64,000 nucleotides of DNA from Leptospiraceae bacterium (GTDB lineage Bacteria > Spirochaetota > Leptospiria > Leptospirales > Leptospiraceae): assembly GCA_024233865.1 (NCBI GenBank), contig JACKPA010000016.1, forward strand, positions 62,001 through 126,000, written 5' to 3'. The position numbers and the translations under genes were made by a program. Of this stretch, positions 42,186 through 51,429 are shown one piece after another. Below the pieces are notes generated by a model. That model made no database searches, was not told the DNA's origin, and saw only the letters and a program-made list of their open reading frames with translations. Position 1 is the stretch's first letter; each line of letters starts with the position of its first letter.

Positions 42186-44363
42186 ATGAATGAAATTAGC
42201 GAACTGAAAAAGCAAATACAACGATTATCCATTCTAACCGATTGTCGAAAAGTTATCATGAGGTCAACGGATGAAAAAGCAATGTTAGATGAGTTTTGTA
42301 ATATCATTGTAGAGAAAATAGGTTTTCCCCTGGTTTGGATTGGATACAAAGAAAATACAAGCACAAAAGAAGTGAAAGTCGTAGCGTATAGAGGATTTAC
42401 GGATGAATATTTAAAAAGCGTCAAGATAACTTGGGGAGACGATCTTTATGGAAGTGGACCGGTAGGCACTTGTATAAAAAAGAGGATGCCGCAAGTTTAT
42501 AATATTCATGATGAATTATTTCAACCATGGAAGTCAATTGCTGAAAGACAAAATTTTCGTTCCATTGCCTCCTTTCCTCTACAAAAAGAGGATGATATCA
42601 TTGGAGCTATTTCCATATATTCACCGGAAGAAAATATATTCCAAGAAAATGAAATAAAATTCTTTGAGAACTTAGCCAATGACCTAACCTTTGGAATCTT
42701 ATCCCTAAGAGAAGTAAAAAACAGAATTAAGACAGAACAATCTTTGCGAGATAGTGAAGGAAGAATGGTCCAAGCTCAAAATCTTGCCCAAATGGGAGTT
42801 TGGGAGTGGGACATCAAGACTGATTCTGTCATCTATTCTGACGAAATGTTTAAGATTTATGGGATAAACCCATCAAAATTTACTGGAAAAGGCAGTGATT
42901 ATTTTCACTTTACGCACCCTGAAGACGCAGAACGTCAAATGGAAAATACTAATAAACTTATCCAACGTACCAAAGAGCATTTTCAAAAAACAGGTGAAAT
43001 GAGTCAAATTATACCTGACCCCAAAGAATTTAGGATTATTCGAGAAGACAAAAGTGTATGTTTCGTAAAAGGTGATGCTTTTGTTGTTTTGGATGAGTTT
43101 GGTGAGCCTAAAAAAATGGTTGGAATATTACAAGATATAACCAAGCAAAAAATAGCAGAAATAGCTTTAAAAGAACATGAAAATAGTTTGAGGTTGGCAA
43201 AGGAAGAAGCAGAAAGAGCCAATAGAGCCAAAAGTATTTTTTTAGCTAATATGTCTCACGAAATACGCACTCCAATGAATGCTGTTATTGGATTTGCAGA
43301 CTTATTATCTAACCAAGTTAGTGATCCGATTCAAGAGGAATATATCAAATCTATCAATTCAAGCGGAAAACTTTTGTTAAATTTAATCAATGATATACTT
43401 GACCTATCAAAAATTGAAGCTGGAAAGGTGGAAATTCATTCGGAAATGATAGATATTTTTTCCGTATTGAATGAAATCGAAAAAACTTTTTCTTTAAGAG
43501 CCTACAATAAAAACTTGAATTTTTCGATGAACCTTGATTCCAACCTTCCAGCCTATATTGAAATAGACGAGCTAAGGCTTAGACAAATTTTAACTAACAT
43601 AGTAGGAAACGCTATAAAATTTACAGAAAATGGCTCCGTAGCCATGTCTGTTAGACCGGAATTTTTGGAACATAAGGATTTTATCAATTTAAAATTCTCC
43701 ATTGAAGATACGGGTATTGGAATTTCGGAAAGTTTTTTAAATCAAATTTTTCAAGCATTTAAACAGCAAGAAGAACAGGATTCTAAGAAGTACGGTGGTA
43801 CAGGTCTTGGTCTGGCTATAACTAAGCAGCTCGTTAATCTGATGAATGGCGAAATCTTTGTAAAAAGTGAAACCGGTAAAGGCAGTAAGTTTACAATCAT
43901 TTTTTATGAGGTAAAAATAAACAAAAATATAGTACATTTACCCAAAACCATACAAAAGAAAGTAGGGAATGTAGTTTTTAATAATGCTAAAATTTTAATA
44001 GTTGATGACGTTGAGCCGAATCGAATGTTGTTAAGAGAATTTTTTAGGAAGCAAAACATTGAAATAACAGAAGCCGAAAACGGACAAGTAGCTGTGCATT
44101 TGGCAGAACAAAATCATTATGACGTGATTTTAATGGATCTACGAATGCCTATAATGGACGGATACCAAGCAGTGGAGTTGATAAGAAGAATTGAACATTC
44201 TAAAAATACTCCCATAATTGCCATCACAGCATCAATATTCCATGAAAATTTAGAGAAACTTAGAATTTTTGGTTTTAGCGGATATTTAAAAAAACCTGTT
44301 CAAAAAAGTGATATGTTTCGAGAAATGATGAAGTTTTTAAGGTATCAGAATCGTGATATCTAA
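42186..44363 (+). CDS. Hybrid histidine kinase GAF-PAS-HisKA-HATPase-REC
   Basis: 725 residues, cytoplasmic. A GAF domain (about 15-175; FPLVWIGYKEN, RSIASFPLQKEDDIIGAIS), a PAS domain with PAC (195-322; GVWEWDIKTDSVIYSDEMFKIYG), HisKA with His358 in ANMSHEIRTPMNA, ATPase boxes NIVGNAIKFT, EDTGIGIS, GGTGLGLAIT, and a receiver (600-720) with Asp651 in VILMDLRMPIMDGY. From the H-box onward it is a close paralogue of the 18196 kinase, including FKQQEEQD. It starts six bases after ddl with no Shine-Dalgarno, so coupling to ddl is likely. The signal is unknown. Confidence 0.93.
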   Translation: MNEISELKKQIQRLSILTDCRKVIMRSTDEKAMLDEFCNIIVEKIGFPLVWIGYKENTSTKEVKVVAYRGFTDEYLKSVKITWGDDLYGSGPVGTCIKKRMPQVYNIHDELFQPWKSIAERQNFRSIASFPLQKEDDIIGAISIYSPEENIFQENEIKFFENLANDLTFGILSLREVKNRIKTEQSLRDSEGRMVQAQNLAQMGVWEWDIKTDSVIYSDEMFKIYGINPSKFTGKGSDYFHFTHPEDAERQMENTNKLIQRTKEHFQKTGEMSQIIPDPKEFRIIREDKSVCFVKGDAFVVLDEFGEPKKMVGILQDITKQKIAEIALKEHENSLRLAKEEAERANRAKSIFLANMSHEIRTPMNAVIGFADLLSNQVSDPIQEEYIKSINSSGKLLLNLINDILDLSKIEAGKVEIHSEMIDIFSVLNEIEKTFSLRAYNKNLNFSMNLDSNLPAYIEIDELRLRQILTNIVGNAIKFTENGSVAMSVRPEFLEHKDFINLKFSIEDTGIGISESFLNQIFQAFKQQEEQDSKKYGGTGLGLAITKQLVNLMNGEIFVKSETGKGSKFTIIFYEVKINKNIVHLPKTIQKKVGNVVFNNAKILIVDDVEPNRMLLREFFRKQNIEITEAENGQVAVHLAEQNHYDVILMDLRMPIMDGYQAVELIRRIEHSKNTPIIAITASIFHENLEKLRIFGFSGYLKKPVQKSDMFREMMKFLRYQNRDI

Positions 44364-44442
44364 AATGAGAAATCTACAGTGTCTATGTAACTTTTCAGAG
44401 TGGAAAGATGAAACTATAATAAAGAAAATTTAAGTAACTTTT

Positions 44443-45201
44443 ATGTGTTTAATCCTTTTTGCCTATAAACAACATCCTAAATACCGACTAATTGTAGCGT
44501 CCAATCGTGATGAATTTTACGATCGCCCTACTATATCAGCATTCCAAGAAGACAATTATCCTTTTATAGTCTGTGGAAGAGACCTCCAAGCTGGAGGAAC
44601 TTGGACCGGTGTTAATAAAAATGGTAAATTCGTTGCCATAACAAATTACAGAGAATTACCCCTCGTGCTGCTAGGCAAACAATCTCGCGGTGAAATAGCG
44701 GACAATTTTTTAAAAAGCAACGATTCTCCAAAGGTATTTTTAGAAGAACTACACAAAAAAAACGAAAGATACAACGGCTTTAACGTATTGCTTGGAGATA
44801 CTATCCAGCTTTTTCATTATTCTAATCGTGAAAGAATTATCAACCAACTTCAACCAAATGTTTTTGGATTGAGTAATGCCTTTCTAGATACTCCTTGGCC
44901 AAAAGTAGTAAAAGGTAAGGAATATCTACGAAAAGCGATAAAAAAAGATGAGATTGATTCGGAAGAAGTATTTTCTTTTTTACAAGACAAGGAAATTAGT
45001 CCTGATTGTGATCTACCTCATACGGGTATTAGTTTGGAACATGAAAGAATGCTTTCCCCTTTGTTTATCGAATCTCATAATTATGGAACAAGAACCTCTA
45101 CCATTATCACCTTTGATTATGAAGGAAACGTTGTTTTTACCGAACGCTCGTATATTCCAGAGTACATCACAAAACGTTTTACTTTTCATATAGAGCATTA
45201 A
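44443..45201 (+). CDS. NRDE-family protein (TANGO2-like)
   Basis: 252 residues. The N-terminus MCLILFAYKQHPKYRLIVASNRDEFYDRPT has the invariant Cys2 and the Asn-Arg-Asp-Glu signature that names the family; GGTWTGVNKNGKFVAITNYRE follows. Cys2 is a potential N-terminal nucleophile. Eukaryotic TANGO2 has been linked to heme and lipid handling; the bacterial function is not established. It lies between the kinase and an SDR in the same direction. Confidence 0.92.
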   Translation: MCLILFAYKQHPKYRLIVASNRDEFYDRPTISAFQEDNYPFIVCGRDLQAGGTWTGVNKNGKFVAITNYRELPLVLLGKQSRGEIADNFLKSNDSPKVFLEELHKKNERYNGFNVLLGDTIQLFHYSNRERIINQLQPNVFGLSNAFLDTPWPKVVKGKEYLRKAIKKDEIDSEEVFSFLQDKEISPDCDLPHTGISLEHERMLSPLFIESHNYGTRTSTIITFDYEGNVVFTERSYIPEYITKRFTFHIEH

Positions 45202-45211
45202 TTACAATTTT

Positions 45212-46087
45212 ATGAATAAAAACAAAAAAACAATTTTAATTACAGGTGCTAGTTCTGGATTGGGACTATCCATAACAAAGTTATTGATGCAGCTATCAGA
45301 ATATATTTTAATTCTTACTGCCAGGGAAACATCTTTAAATCGCTTTGAGCAAGAAAATATTTTTGAAAGTAACAACCTATTGATTCGACCTTTGGATGTA
45401 ACAAATCGAGAACAAAGAAAAAAAGTAGTAGAAGAAATTGTTGATAAATTTGGATGCGTTGACGTGCTGATCAATAATGCAGGTTTTACCTATAGAGCTG
45501 TTATAGAGCATGTTACGGAAGATGAAAAGCTTAAGCAGATGGAGATTAACTTTAGAGCTCCTATGGAATTAATACGAGTTACTCTTCCCGCCATGCGGAA
45601 AAAAAGAGAAGGTTTAATAATCAACATTTCAAGTGTTGGAGGGATGATGGCAATGCCGACCATGGCAATCTATAGTGCTTCTAAATTTGCATTGGAAGGA
45701 GCTAGTGAAGCACTTTGGTATGAAGTAAAACCTTGGAATATAAATGTTGTATTGGTTGAGCCGGGATTCATTCATTCCAATTCTTTTTTAAAAGTGCGAA
45801 TGACTCCTTTAAGTAAAAATGAGTTGGACAATCAAAATGCTCCTTATCATTTTCATTATAAGTATATGGCTAATTTTATTGAAAAAATGATGAAGTTATC
45901 TCCAGCTACCCCGGAAAAAATTGCAAAAAAGGTATTGAAAATTATAAAAGCGAAAAACCCGCCATTACGAGTGCGTGCTACATTAGATGCTACTTTTTTC
46001 GCCATGCTTAGAAGATTTTTACCAAGAAAGTTTTATCATTGGTTCTTGTACAAGAATCTTCCTGGTATAAAGTACTGGGGACAGTGA
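45212..46087 (+). CDS. Short-chain dehydrogenase/reductase
   Basis: 291 residues. TGASSGLGLSI cofactor loop, DVTN after the third strand, NNAG, Ser in INISSVGGMMA and YSASK. The C-terminal extension (about 215-291) is basic and aromatic (RFLPRKFYHWFLYKNL), as in the DltE/SDR branch associated with membranes. Substrate unknown. It follows the NRDE gene by ten bases and converges on the EAL gene. Confidence 0.88.
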   Translation: MNKNKKTILITGASSGLGLSITKLLMQLSEYILILTARETSLNRFEQENIFESNNLLIRPLDVTNREQRKKVVEEIVDKFGCVDVLINNAGFTYRAVIEHVTEDEKLKQMEINFRAPMELIRVTLPAMRKKREGLIINISSVGGMMAMPTMAIYSASKFALEGASEALWYEVKPWNINVVLVEPGFIHSNSFLKVRMTPLSKNELDNQNAPYHFHYKYMANFIEKMMKLSPATPEKIAKKVLKIIKAKNPPLRVRATLDATFFAMLRRFLPRKFYHWFLYKNLPGIKYWGQ

Positions 46088-46099
46088 AAACTTAATGTT

Positions 46100-47779
46100 T
46101 CAAGCACAATACTCTGAATGCTGCAACCAGTTTTCTATACTTTCGACATCTTTTGGTTTGCATATAAAATACCCCTGGGCTTTGTGGCAACCCATCTTAG
46201 TTAGAATTTCCAAAGACTCAATATCCTCCACACCTTCGCCAATAACAGTTAAATCTAATTTGTTTCCTAAAGAAATTATACTTTCGGTTATCGATCTGCT
46301 TTTGTTGTCGGTTGGTATGGACGAAATAAACATTCTATCGATTTTAAGCACATTCATAGGGAAATCTCTCAAATAGGCAAAGGAACTGTAACCAGAACCA
46401 AAATCATCAATTGAAATTTCAGCCCCTAAATCAGATAACTTTTTAAAAATATTCAAATTCCGGCTTGACATGGAAACAAATTCGTTTTCGGTTATTTCTA
46501 TTTCCAAACAATTTTTTGGAACTTTATATTTCCGAATCATGGAACGAAGATTTGTTAAGAATCGTGGATTGGAAAAATCTTTAGGTGAAACATTGACTGC
46601 AATCTTAAAAAAGTAACCCTTAGAACACCACACCCACCATTGGGAAAGTGCTTTGTCTAAAACCCACTGAGTAAGTTGGTGTATCAAAACGGTTTTTTCA
46701 AATACAGTTAAAAAGCTATCCGGATACAAGAACCCATATTCTGGATGATTCCAACGAATTAGTGCTTCAAACCCTGTTACTTTTTTATCGGGTAAACTAA
46801 TTCTGGGTTGGTAATGTAACACAAACTGATTTTCATCAATTGCTTGAGAGAAGTCAGCAAGCAAACGAACCGATTTGGTTATTCTTTCGGTTTTTCTTTC
46901 TTTATAAATTACCATTCGGTGGTTCCTTTCATGAGCTTGGTACATAGCAAGAGAAGATCGCAAAACAAAACTCCAAAGATCTATTTCCATAAAAGAGGAA
47001 ACCGCCACACCAATAGAAATATCAGGGTAAACAGGAATCGATTTGATTAAAACGTTTTTATTAAGAATAGGAAGGTTTGACTTAATCCAAAAAAACGCCT
47101 CTCGGTTAGCAGAAACCGGGGCAAGTATTGCGAATTTATCCGTATACATTCGAATCAAAACCCAATTTTCAGGCAACGTTTTTTTTATACGATTTGCCAA
47201 TTGAATCAACAGCATCTCCCCCATATTTTGTCCAAAAGAATTGGTTACGCTTAAAAAACAATTTGCATTAATCGTTATTAGAACCATTTTTCTCCCTATC
47301 TCGGAAAATTTATCAAACTGCTCTTCCATATAAAAGCGATTTGGTAAATTTGTAATCCAGTCACTATAAAAGTGATCTTTCAAAGCTCTAACCTGAAATT
47401 CTTGGATATGTAGGATAACCGCAGATAATAAACCAATTATCAAAAAGTTTACTCCTCGCAGGATCCAATTAAACGTATCTTGGTTTTGAGACATTTTTAC
47501 ATCAAGTGGCATATAAGGACCCGCAATCAAAGTAGCAAAAATTGCTGTCAAAAGCGTTCCTTTAAATCCAAAAAAAAAAGCAGAAAGTAGTATAGGAATA
47601 TATAGAAGGTGGGTTACGGAAAATTTTGTACCACCCGATAAGTATATAACAATACCGTTGATGACTAAGATCAAACAAAGTAAAAAACCTATACAAAATG
47701 CTTTGTAACCTCGTAAACTTCGCCATTCAAACATAATGTTTAAGATTCTTTTTTTCGAGGTTTTATTAAAAATACTCAT
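46100..47779 (-). CDS. Membrane EAL phosphodiesterase with a degenerate GGDEF domain
   Basis: 559 residues. The N-terminal domain has four to five helices (YIPILLSAFFFGFKGTLLTAIFATLI, partly quoted) ending near residue 130. The GGDEF domain (135-300) has RMYTDKFAIL where the active site should be, so it cannot make c-di-GMP. The EAL domain (310-550) keeps FEALIRWNHP, NVSPKDF, the IDDFGSGYSSFAYL loop, LKIDRMFI and GEGVED, so it should hydrolyse c-di-GMP. The degenerate GGDEF may act as a GTP sensor. It is monocistronic. Confidence 0.92.
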   Translation of the reverse strand: MSIFNKTSKKRILNIMFEWRSLRGYKAFCIGFLLCLILVINGIVIYLSGGTKFSVTHLLYIPILLSAFFFGFKGTLLTAIFATLIAGPYMPLDVKMSQNQDTFNWILRGVNFLIIGLLSAVILHIQEFQVRALKDHFYSDWITNLPNRFYMEEQFDKFSEIGRKMVLITINANCFLSVTNSFGQNMGEMLLIQLANRIKKTLPENWVLIRMYTDKFAILAPVSANREAFFWIKSNLPILNKNVLIKSIPVYPDISIGVAVSSFMEIDLWSFVLRSSLAMYQAHERNHRMVIYKERKTERITKSVRLLADFSQAIDENQFVLHYQPRISLPDKKVTGFEALIRWNHPEYGFLYPDSFLTVFEKTVLIHQLTQWVLDKALSQWWVWCSKGYFFKIAVNVSPKDFSNPRFLTNLRSMIRKYKVPKNCLEIEITENEFVSMSSRNLNIFKKLSDLGAEISIDDFGSGYSSFAYLRDFPMNVLKIDRMFISSIPTDNKSRSITESIISLGNKLDLTVIGEGVEDIESLEILTKMGCHKAQGYFICKPKDVESIENWLQHSEYCA

Positions 47780-47867
47780 TGTTCTAATATGTTGTTTTTA
47801 CTCCATATTAAAAACTTATATAAATCAATTAAATTTTTTTATTTATGAGTGTAAAACTCACAATTAC

Positions 47868-48302
47868 TTAGGGAGATTTATGAAAAACCTTTTGTACTAG
47901 CCCGTTTTTATTAAAAACTATTTTCAATTCCTTATCCGGTTTCGAATTCTTGCTGTATTTGGATATCGGACGTTTGTATATAAAAAATTCAAGTCCCGAA
48001 CTGCTTCTTTTTCTTTCATCCGGCTCTCCTAAATATTTTATAACAAATAGTTTATTTTTGTCTTGAATCGTATCTTTTACTTCGTCTCTGATTTTTAGAT
48101 TATCATAAACTTCTTTTGATATATTTTCATTTTGCTCCTCTGATTTTTGAGCTTTTTCTACCAGTGACTTACATTTTTGCTCATCTTTAAACGTTTCCAT
48201 ACAGTCATTATAATACTGAGTAGATTCTATGTTTTTTCTTTGCAGATAATCGCAAGAACCAAGCAAAAAAATGGTTAAAATTATATAAAAGGTTGATTTC
48301 AT
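47868..48302 (-). CDS. Small lipoprotein linked to the 7TMR-DISM kinase
   Basis: 144 residues. Signal and lipobox IFLLGSC near residue 17. The mature part is a charged helical region followed by a small beta domain: LFVIKYLGEPDERKRS, GLEFFIYKR, ELKIVFNKNGLVQKV, which has the strand pattern of SmpA/BamE-like lipoproteins. The start overlaps the kinase stop (ATGA), so the kinase and lipoprotein are made together; the lipoprotein may feed a signal to the kinase's extracytoplasmic domain. Confidence 0.75.
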   Translation of the reverse strand: MKSTFYIILTIFLLGSCDYLQRKNIESTQYYNDCMETFKDEQKCKSLVEKAQKSEEQNENISKEVYDNLKIRDEVKDTIQDKNKLFVIKYLGEPDERKRSSSGLEFFIYKRPISKYSKNSKPDKELKIVFNKNGLVQKVFHKSP

Positions 48303-50734
48303 TGTGTACCTTTTTTTATATCCTTTAAATATATAAAAACACTTTTTAAAAGTTCTTCTTTGGAAATAGGTTTTTTTATGAATTCATTGACTCCTAATTG
48401 ATAGAGTTTATCAGGATTCAAATCATTCTTTTCCAAGTCCAAACTCATGGCTATTATTGGTATAATACTCCATTCCGGATTTTTTTTCAACTCCTGGATA
48501 AACTCCATACCATTCATAATGGGCATATTCATGTCGGTCACAATAAGGTTTGGTAGTATGTTGAATAAAGAATATATCGCGTCTTCTCCGTTTTGAGAGT
48601 GAATTACTAAAATTTTTTCCGATTGCAAAATGTTTTTAATCTTGTCAGCAGAATCCTGATTGTCTTCTGCCATAAGAACTATGAAATTGGTTTTAGGAAT
48701 TTTAATGTAAAAAGAACTACCTTCGTCTATTTTTGATTTTACTTCTATTTTACCGTTGTGAGTCTCAATTATATCTTTGCAAAAAGGTAATCCCAATCCG
48801 GTACCTTTCTCACCTGACGTTCCGATCCTGGATGTTTTTATCTCAGTGGAAAACAAGTTTGGAATATCTCTTTCGTCAATTCCAACGCCATTGTCCTGTA
48901 CAACAATTGTATGGTTTTCACTGTCCTCAAAGTACGATATGGTTACGCTACCATCTTGTCTACTAAACTTAATTGCATTGGATACCAAATTTAAAATTAC
49001 TTGCTCAAATAAATCGGAATCTACAATTAAGCAAAACTCTTTTGTAACATTATTAATTAATGATATATTTTTTGTATTGGATTGACCAAAAATTTTAGAG
49101 AAAACAACGTTTACAAGTTGATATATGTTTGTTTGCTTATAGATTAGTTTGTATTTACCCGTTTGTAGACGATTAATATTTAATAGATTTTCTAACATCC
49201 GTAAAGAATCCATGAGTATTGATTTGCTATCTTTTATATATTCAATTGCTTTTGTTTTATCTTCTTTGTTTTGAAATCGGTTTTCTGTCACTATATCCAA
49301 TAAATTACAGACACCAATGATAGGCGATTTTAGATCGTGGGATATTAACGATATAAATTTATCTTTTAGTTGGTTTGCTTTTTCAGCTTTTTCTTTTGCT
49401 TTTTTTAGCTCTTCAGTCCTTTGTTCGACTTTGTTTTCGAGAGTAATTTTATTCTTATGTAATTCTTCGCTTAAAATTTCTACTTCAGAAAATGCTCTTG
49501 AGAATTTTATAGATAGCACTATGGACTGAGAAAATACCATAACTGCCAAACCATAGTGAGCAATGTATCCTGTATTCAATACTTCCGTAGTATTCAGAAT
49601 ATCATTTACAGAGGTAACAATAACAGATAAGAACCCAAAAAACAAAATATGAGAATAATCGCGGTTTCTTATGATAGCCAGAATGTTAAAAACAAAACCA
49701 ATAACAATTGAAAAAATAAAGATTACAAGGTAGATGTTTACCGTATGGCTATAAATATTAATGGGTGTAGTTAAAGGAAATAAACAAAAACCAAAAGAAA
49801 TTATATAAAAGACTTTTACAATTTTAAAATGGATTTCTTTAGGAAATATTTTATGGAGAAAATGTATACCTAAGGGTGCACTCAAAAAAAACGTAATATA
49901 TTCAATGGCAGCATATATTTTATACGGTATTCCAGGAAAAATTATTGTTATCAGTTTATCATCCGTTGATGCAGTTCGTAAAAAAATATCCAAACAAAAC
50001 AAGGCAAAGAGTAAGGGGGTTAGATCCTTTTGCCTAATAACAAACAATCCAATATGGTAAAAAATTATGATAAATAAGATTCCCATTAAAAAAATATCAG
50101 CATCTTTTTTTTTCATTAATTCAAAAATATCATAAGCCGTACCAAGATAAATCGGGTGGAATACCCCTCCTTTTCTGTGGTTAAAGTTGGAGATGTGTAA
50201 AATTATACTTAGAATATGGTCTTTAGGAGTGATAACGAATCCGACAGTAGGAAGTGTATCCGGTTTATGTTCCGCTGGACTTTTTCCTACGATTCCGGAA
50301 CCTGGTAATTTGATTCCATTTGCATAGATTTCACAAGCTGTCATTTGGAGGTTTGTCCGAACTGATAAAATTGTTTCCGGAGAAACACTTTTGTTCAATA
50401 AAACTTTTAGGTGAATTGTTGCAAACCCATCCCCCTTTAAAATTGTATTACCAACTTTCATTCCATTCCAAGTTGAAGGAATATTGATGAAATAATTTTT
50501 TTGTATATTTTCTCTTTGAAAATCTGTTTCCAAATAAAACTTTTCCCAATAAAATTCCCATTCACCTTTTAATTGAATCAACCCATTTTGATGAAAATCC
50601 CAATTCCGAAGGTCTAGTATTCCATTTTTTGCAATAGGCTGTATTTTAGGTGTGAACTTTAAATTACAGGAAGGGAGAGTTAACAATAAAAATCCAATTA
50701 TACAAGATATAAACTTTTTCAATAAATTGTCCAT
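48299..50734 (-). CDS. 7TMR-DISM hybrid histidine kinase
   Basis: 811 residues. An N-terminal export signal with LPSC, then a jelly-roll 7TMR-DISMED2 extracellular domain (about 40-205; LKGEWEFYWEKFY, INIPSTWNG, FATIHLKVLL), seven membrane helices (about 215-405), a coiled coil, HisKA with the H-box FISLISHDLKSPIIG, ATPase boxes NLVSNAIKFS, DNGVGID and GTGLGLPFC, and a receiver domain with acceptor Asp in LIVTDMNMPIMNG and KKPIS. The DISMED2 domain is thought to bind carbohydrates. It is coupled to the lipoprotein gene that follows. Confidence 0.93.
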   Translation of the reverse strand: MDNLLKKFISCIIGFLLLTLPSCNLKFTPKIQPIAKNGILDLRNWDFHQNGLIQLKGEWEFYWEKFYLETDFQRENIQKNYFINIPSTWNGMKVGNTILKGDGFATIHLKVLLNKSVSPETILSVRTNLQMTACEIYANGIKLPGSGIVGKSPAEHKPDTLPTVGFVITPKDHILSIILHISNFNHRKGGVFHPIYLGTAYDIFELMKKKDADIFLMGILFIIIFYHIGLFVIRQKDLTPLLFALFCLDIFLRTASTDDKLITIIFPGIPYKIYAAIEYITFFLSAPLGIHFLHKIFPKEIHFKIVKVFYIISFGFCLFPLTTPINIYSHTVNIYLVIFIFSIVIGFVFNILAIIRNRDYSHILFFGFLSVIVTSVNDILNTTEVLNTGYIAHYGLAVMVFSQSIVLSIKFSRAFSEVEILSEELHKNKITLENKVEQRTEELKKAKEKAEKANQLKDKFISLISHDLKSPIIGVCNLLDIVTENRFQNKEDKTKAIEYIKDSKSILMDSLRMLENLLNINRLQTGKYKLIYKQTNIYQLVNVVFSKIFGQSNTKNISLINNVTKEFCLIVDSDLFEQVILNLVSNAIKFSRQDGSVTISYFEDSENHTIVVQDNGVGIDERDIPNLFSTEIKTSRIGTSGEKGTGLGLPFCKDIIETHNGKIEVKSKIDEGSSFYIKIPKTNFIVLMAEDNQDSADKIKNILQSEKILVIHSQNGEDAIYSLFNILPNLIVTDMNMPIMNGMEFIQELKKNPEWSIIPIIAMSLDLEKNDLNPDKLYQLGVNEFIKKPISKEELLKSVFIYLKDIKKGTQ

Positions 50735-50838
50735 AGCTGGATATTAAATAGTATTCAATCAAGGCTAAAAGATATATCAAGTTTAAGTGAAAAATCAAAG
50801 CAAATTTTTAATTTCAATATTACAACCATGGTAGATGA

Positions 50839-50872
50839 ATTGGAGTTGGTAACCATAAAAACCAACTCCAAT
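50839..50872. terminator. Perfect 12-bp hairpin after the dodecin gene
   Basis: ATTGGAGTTGGT and ACCAACTCCAAT pair perfectly around a 10-base loop, 17 bases past the dodecin stop. A U-tract is missing, but its place between two minus-strand genes fits a transcript end. Confidence 0.5.
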
Positions 50873-50888
50873 CAAAAACATTTCATCT

Positions 50889-51092
50889 TTATTCTAAAGT
50901 AAAACCAACCTTCATGGTTACTTGCCAAAAATGAACTTTGCCATCTTTAATATCTCCTCTAGTCTCAACGATTTCGAACCATCTCATATTTCGAACAGAT
51001 TCACTTGCTTTTTTTAAGGCATTATTTACTGCATCTTCAATACTGGTTGAGGATGTTCCGGTTAATTCTATTTTTTTGTATGTATTCTCCAT
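50889..51092 (-). CDS. Dodecin
   Basis: 67 residues, full length. TGTSSTSIEDAVNNALKKAS, RNMRWFEIVETRGDIKDGKVHFWQVTMKVGF (partly quoted) is the dodecin fold, with the flavin-stacking Trp in RWFEI and the Gln of WQV. The dodecamer stores flavins and keeps free flavin from photoreactions. AGGTACC lies before the ATG. It stands alone between the 7TMR-DISM kinase and the GT-C-like gene. Confidence 0.93.
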   Translation of the reverse strand: MENTYKKIELTGTSSTSIEDAVNNALKKASESVRNMRWFEIVETRGDIKDGKVHFWQVTMKVGFTLE

Positions 51093-51429
51093 TTGGTACC
51101 TCTCATGTTAGTATAATTACATGGTAGAATCATTCTAAAAATATAGCAAGAAATTTTCCATGAAAGAAATTTTTTCTTAGCAGGGATATGTTTAGTAGTT
51201 AAATGCCATTTGCTATAGCCTTTTCTATTTACTTAACATAAGAGCAAAATAAATTTCCAAATTGAAAACGACCCATAACCTTGCAAAATGCCATTTTTGA
51301 CCAAGGATTTGAAGTCCTTAACTGAAATTTATTTGATTGTTAAGAAATTTTTGGAAATAGTTGACAATTTTTTATTTCAAGATTTATTTTGAACTAAGAG
51401 GGGTAGATTTTACAGGGATAGGGGACAGT
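51093..51429. other. Intergenic region without a recognised gene
   Basis: 337 bases between the divergent dodecin and membrane protein genes. It is AT-rich and should hold two promoters. TTGACA occurs at about 51360, but I see no convincing partner box. No RNA gene or repeat recognised. Confidence 0.5.
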
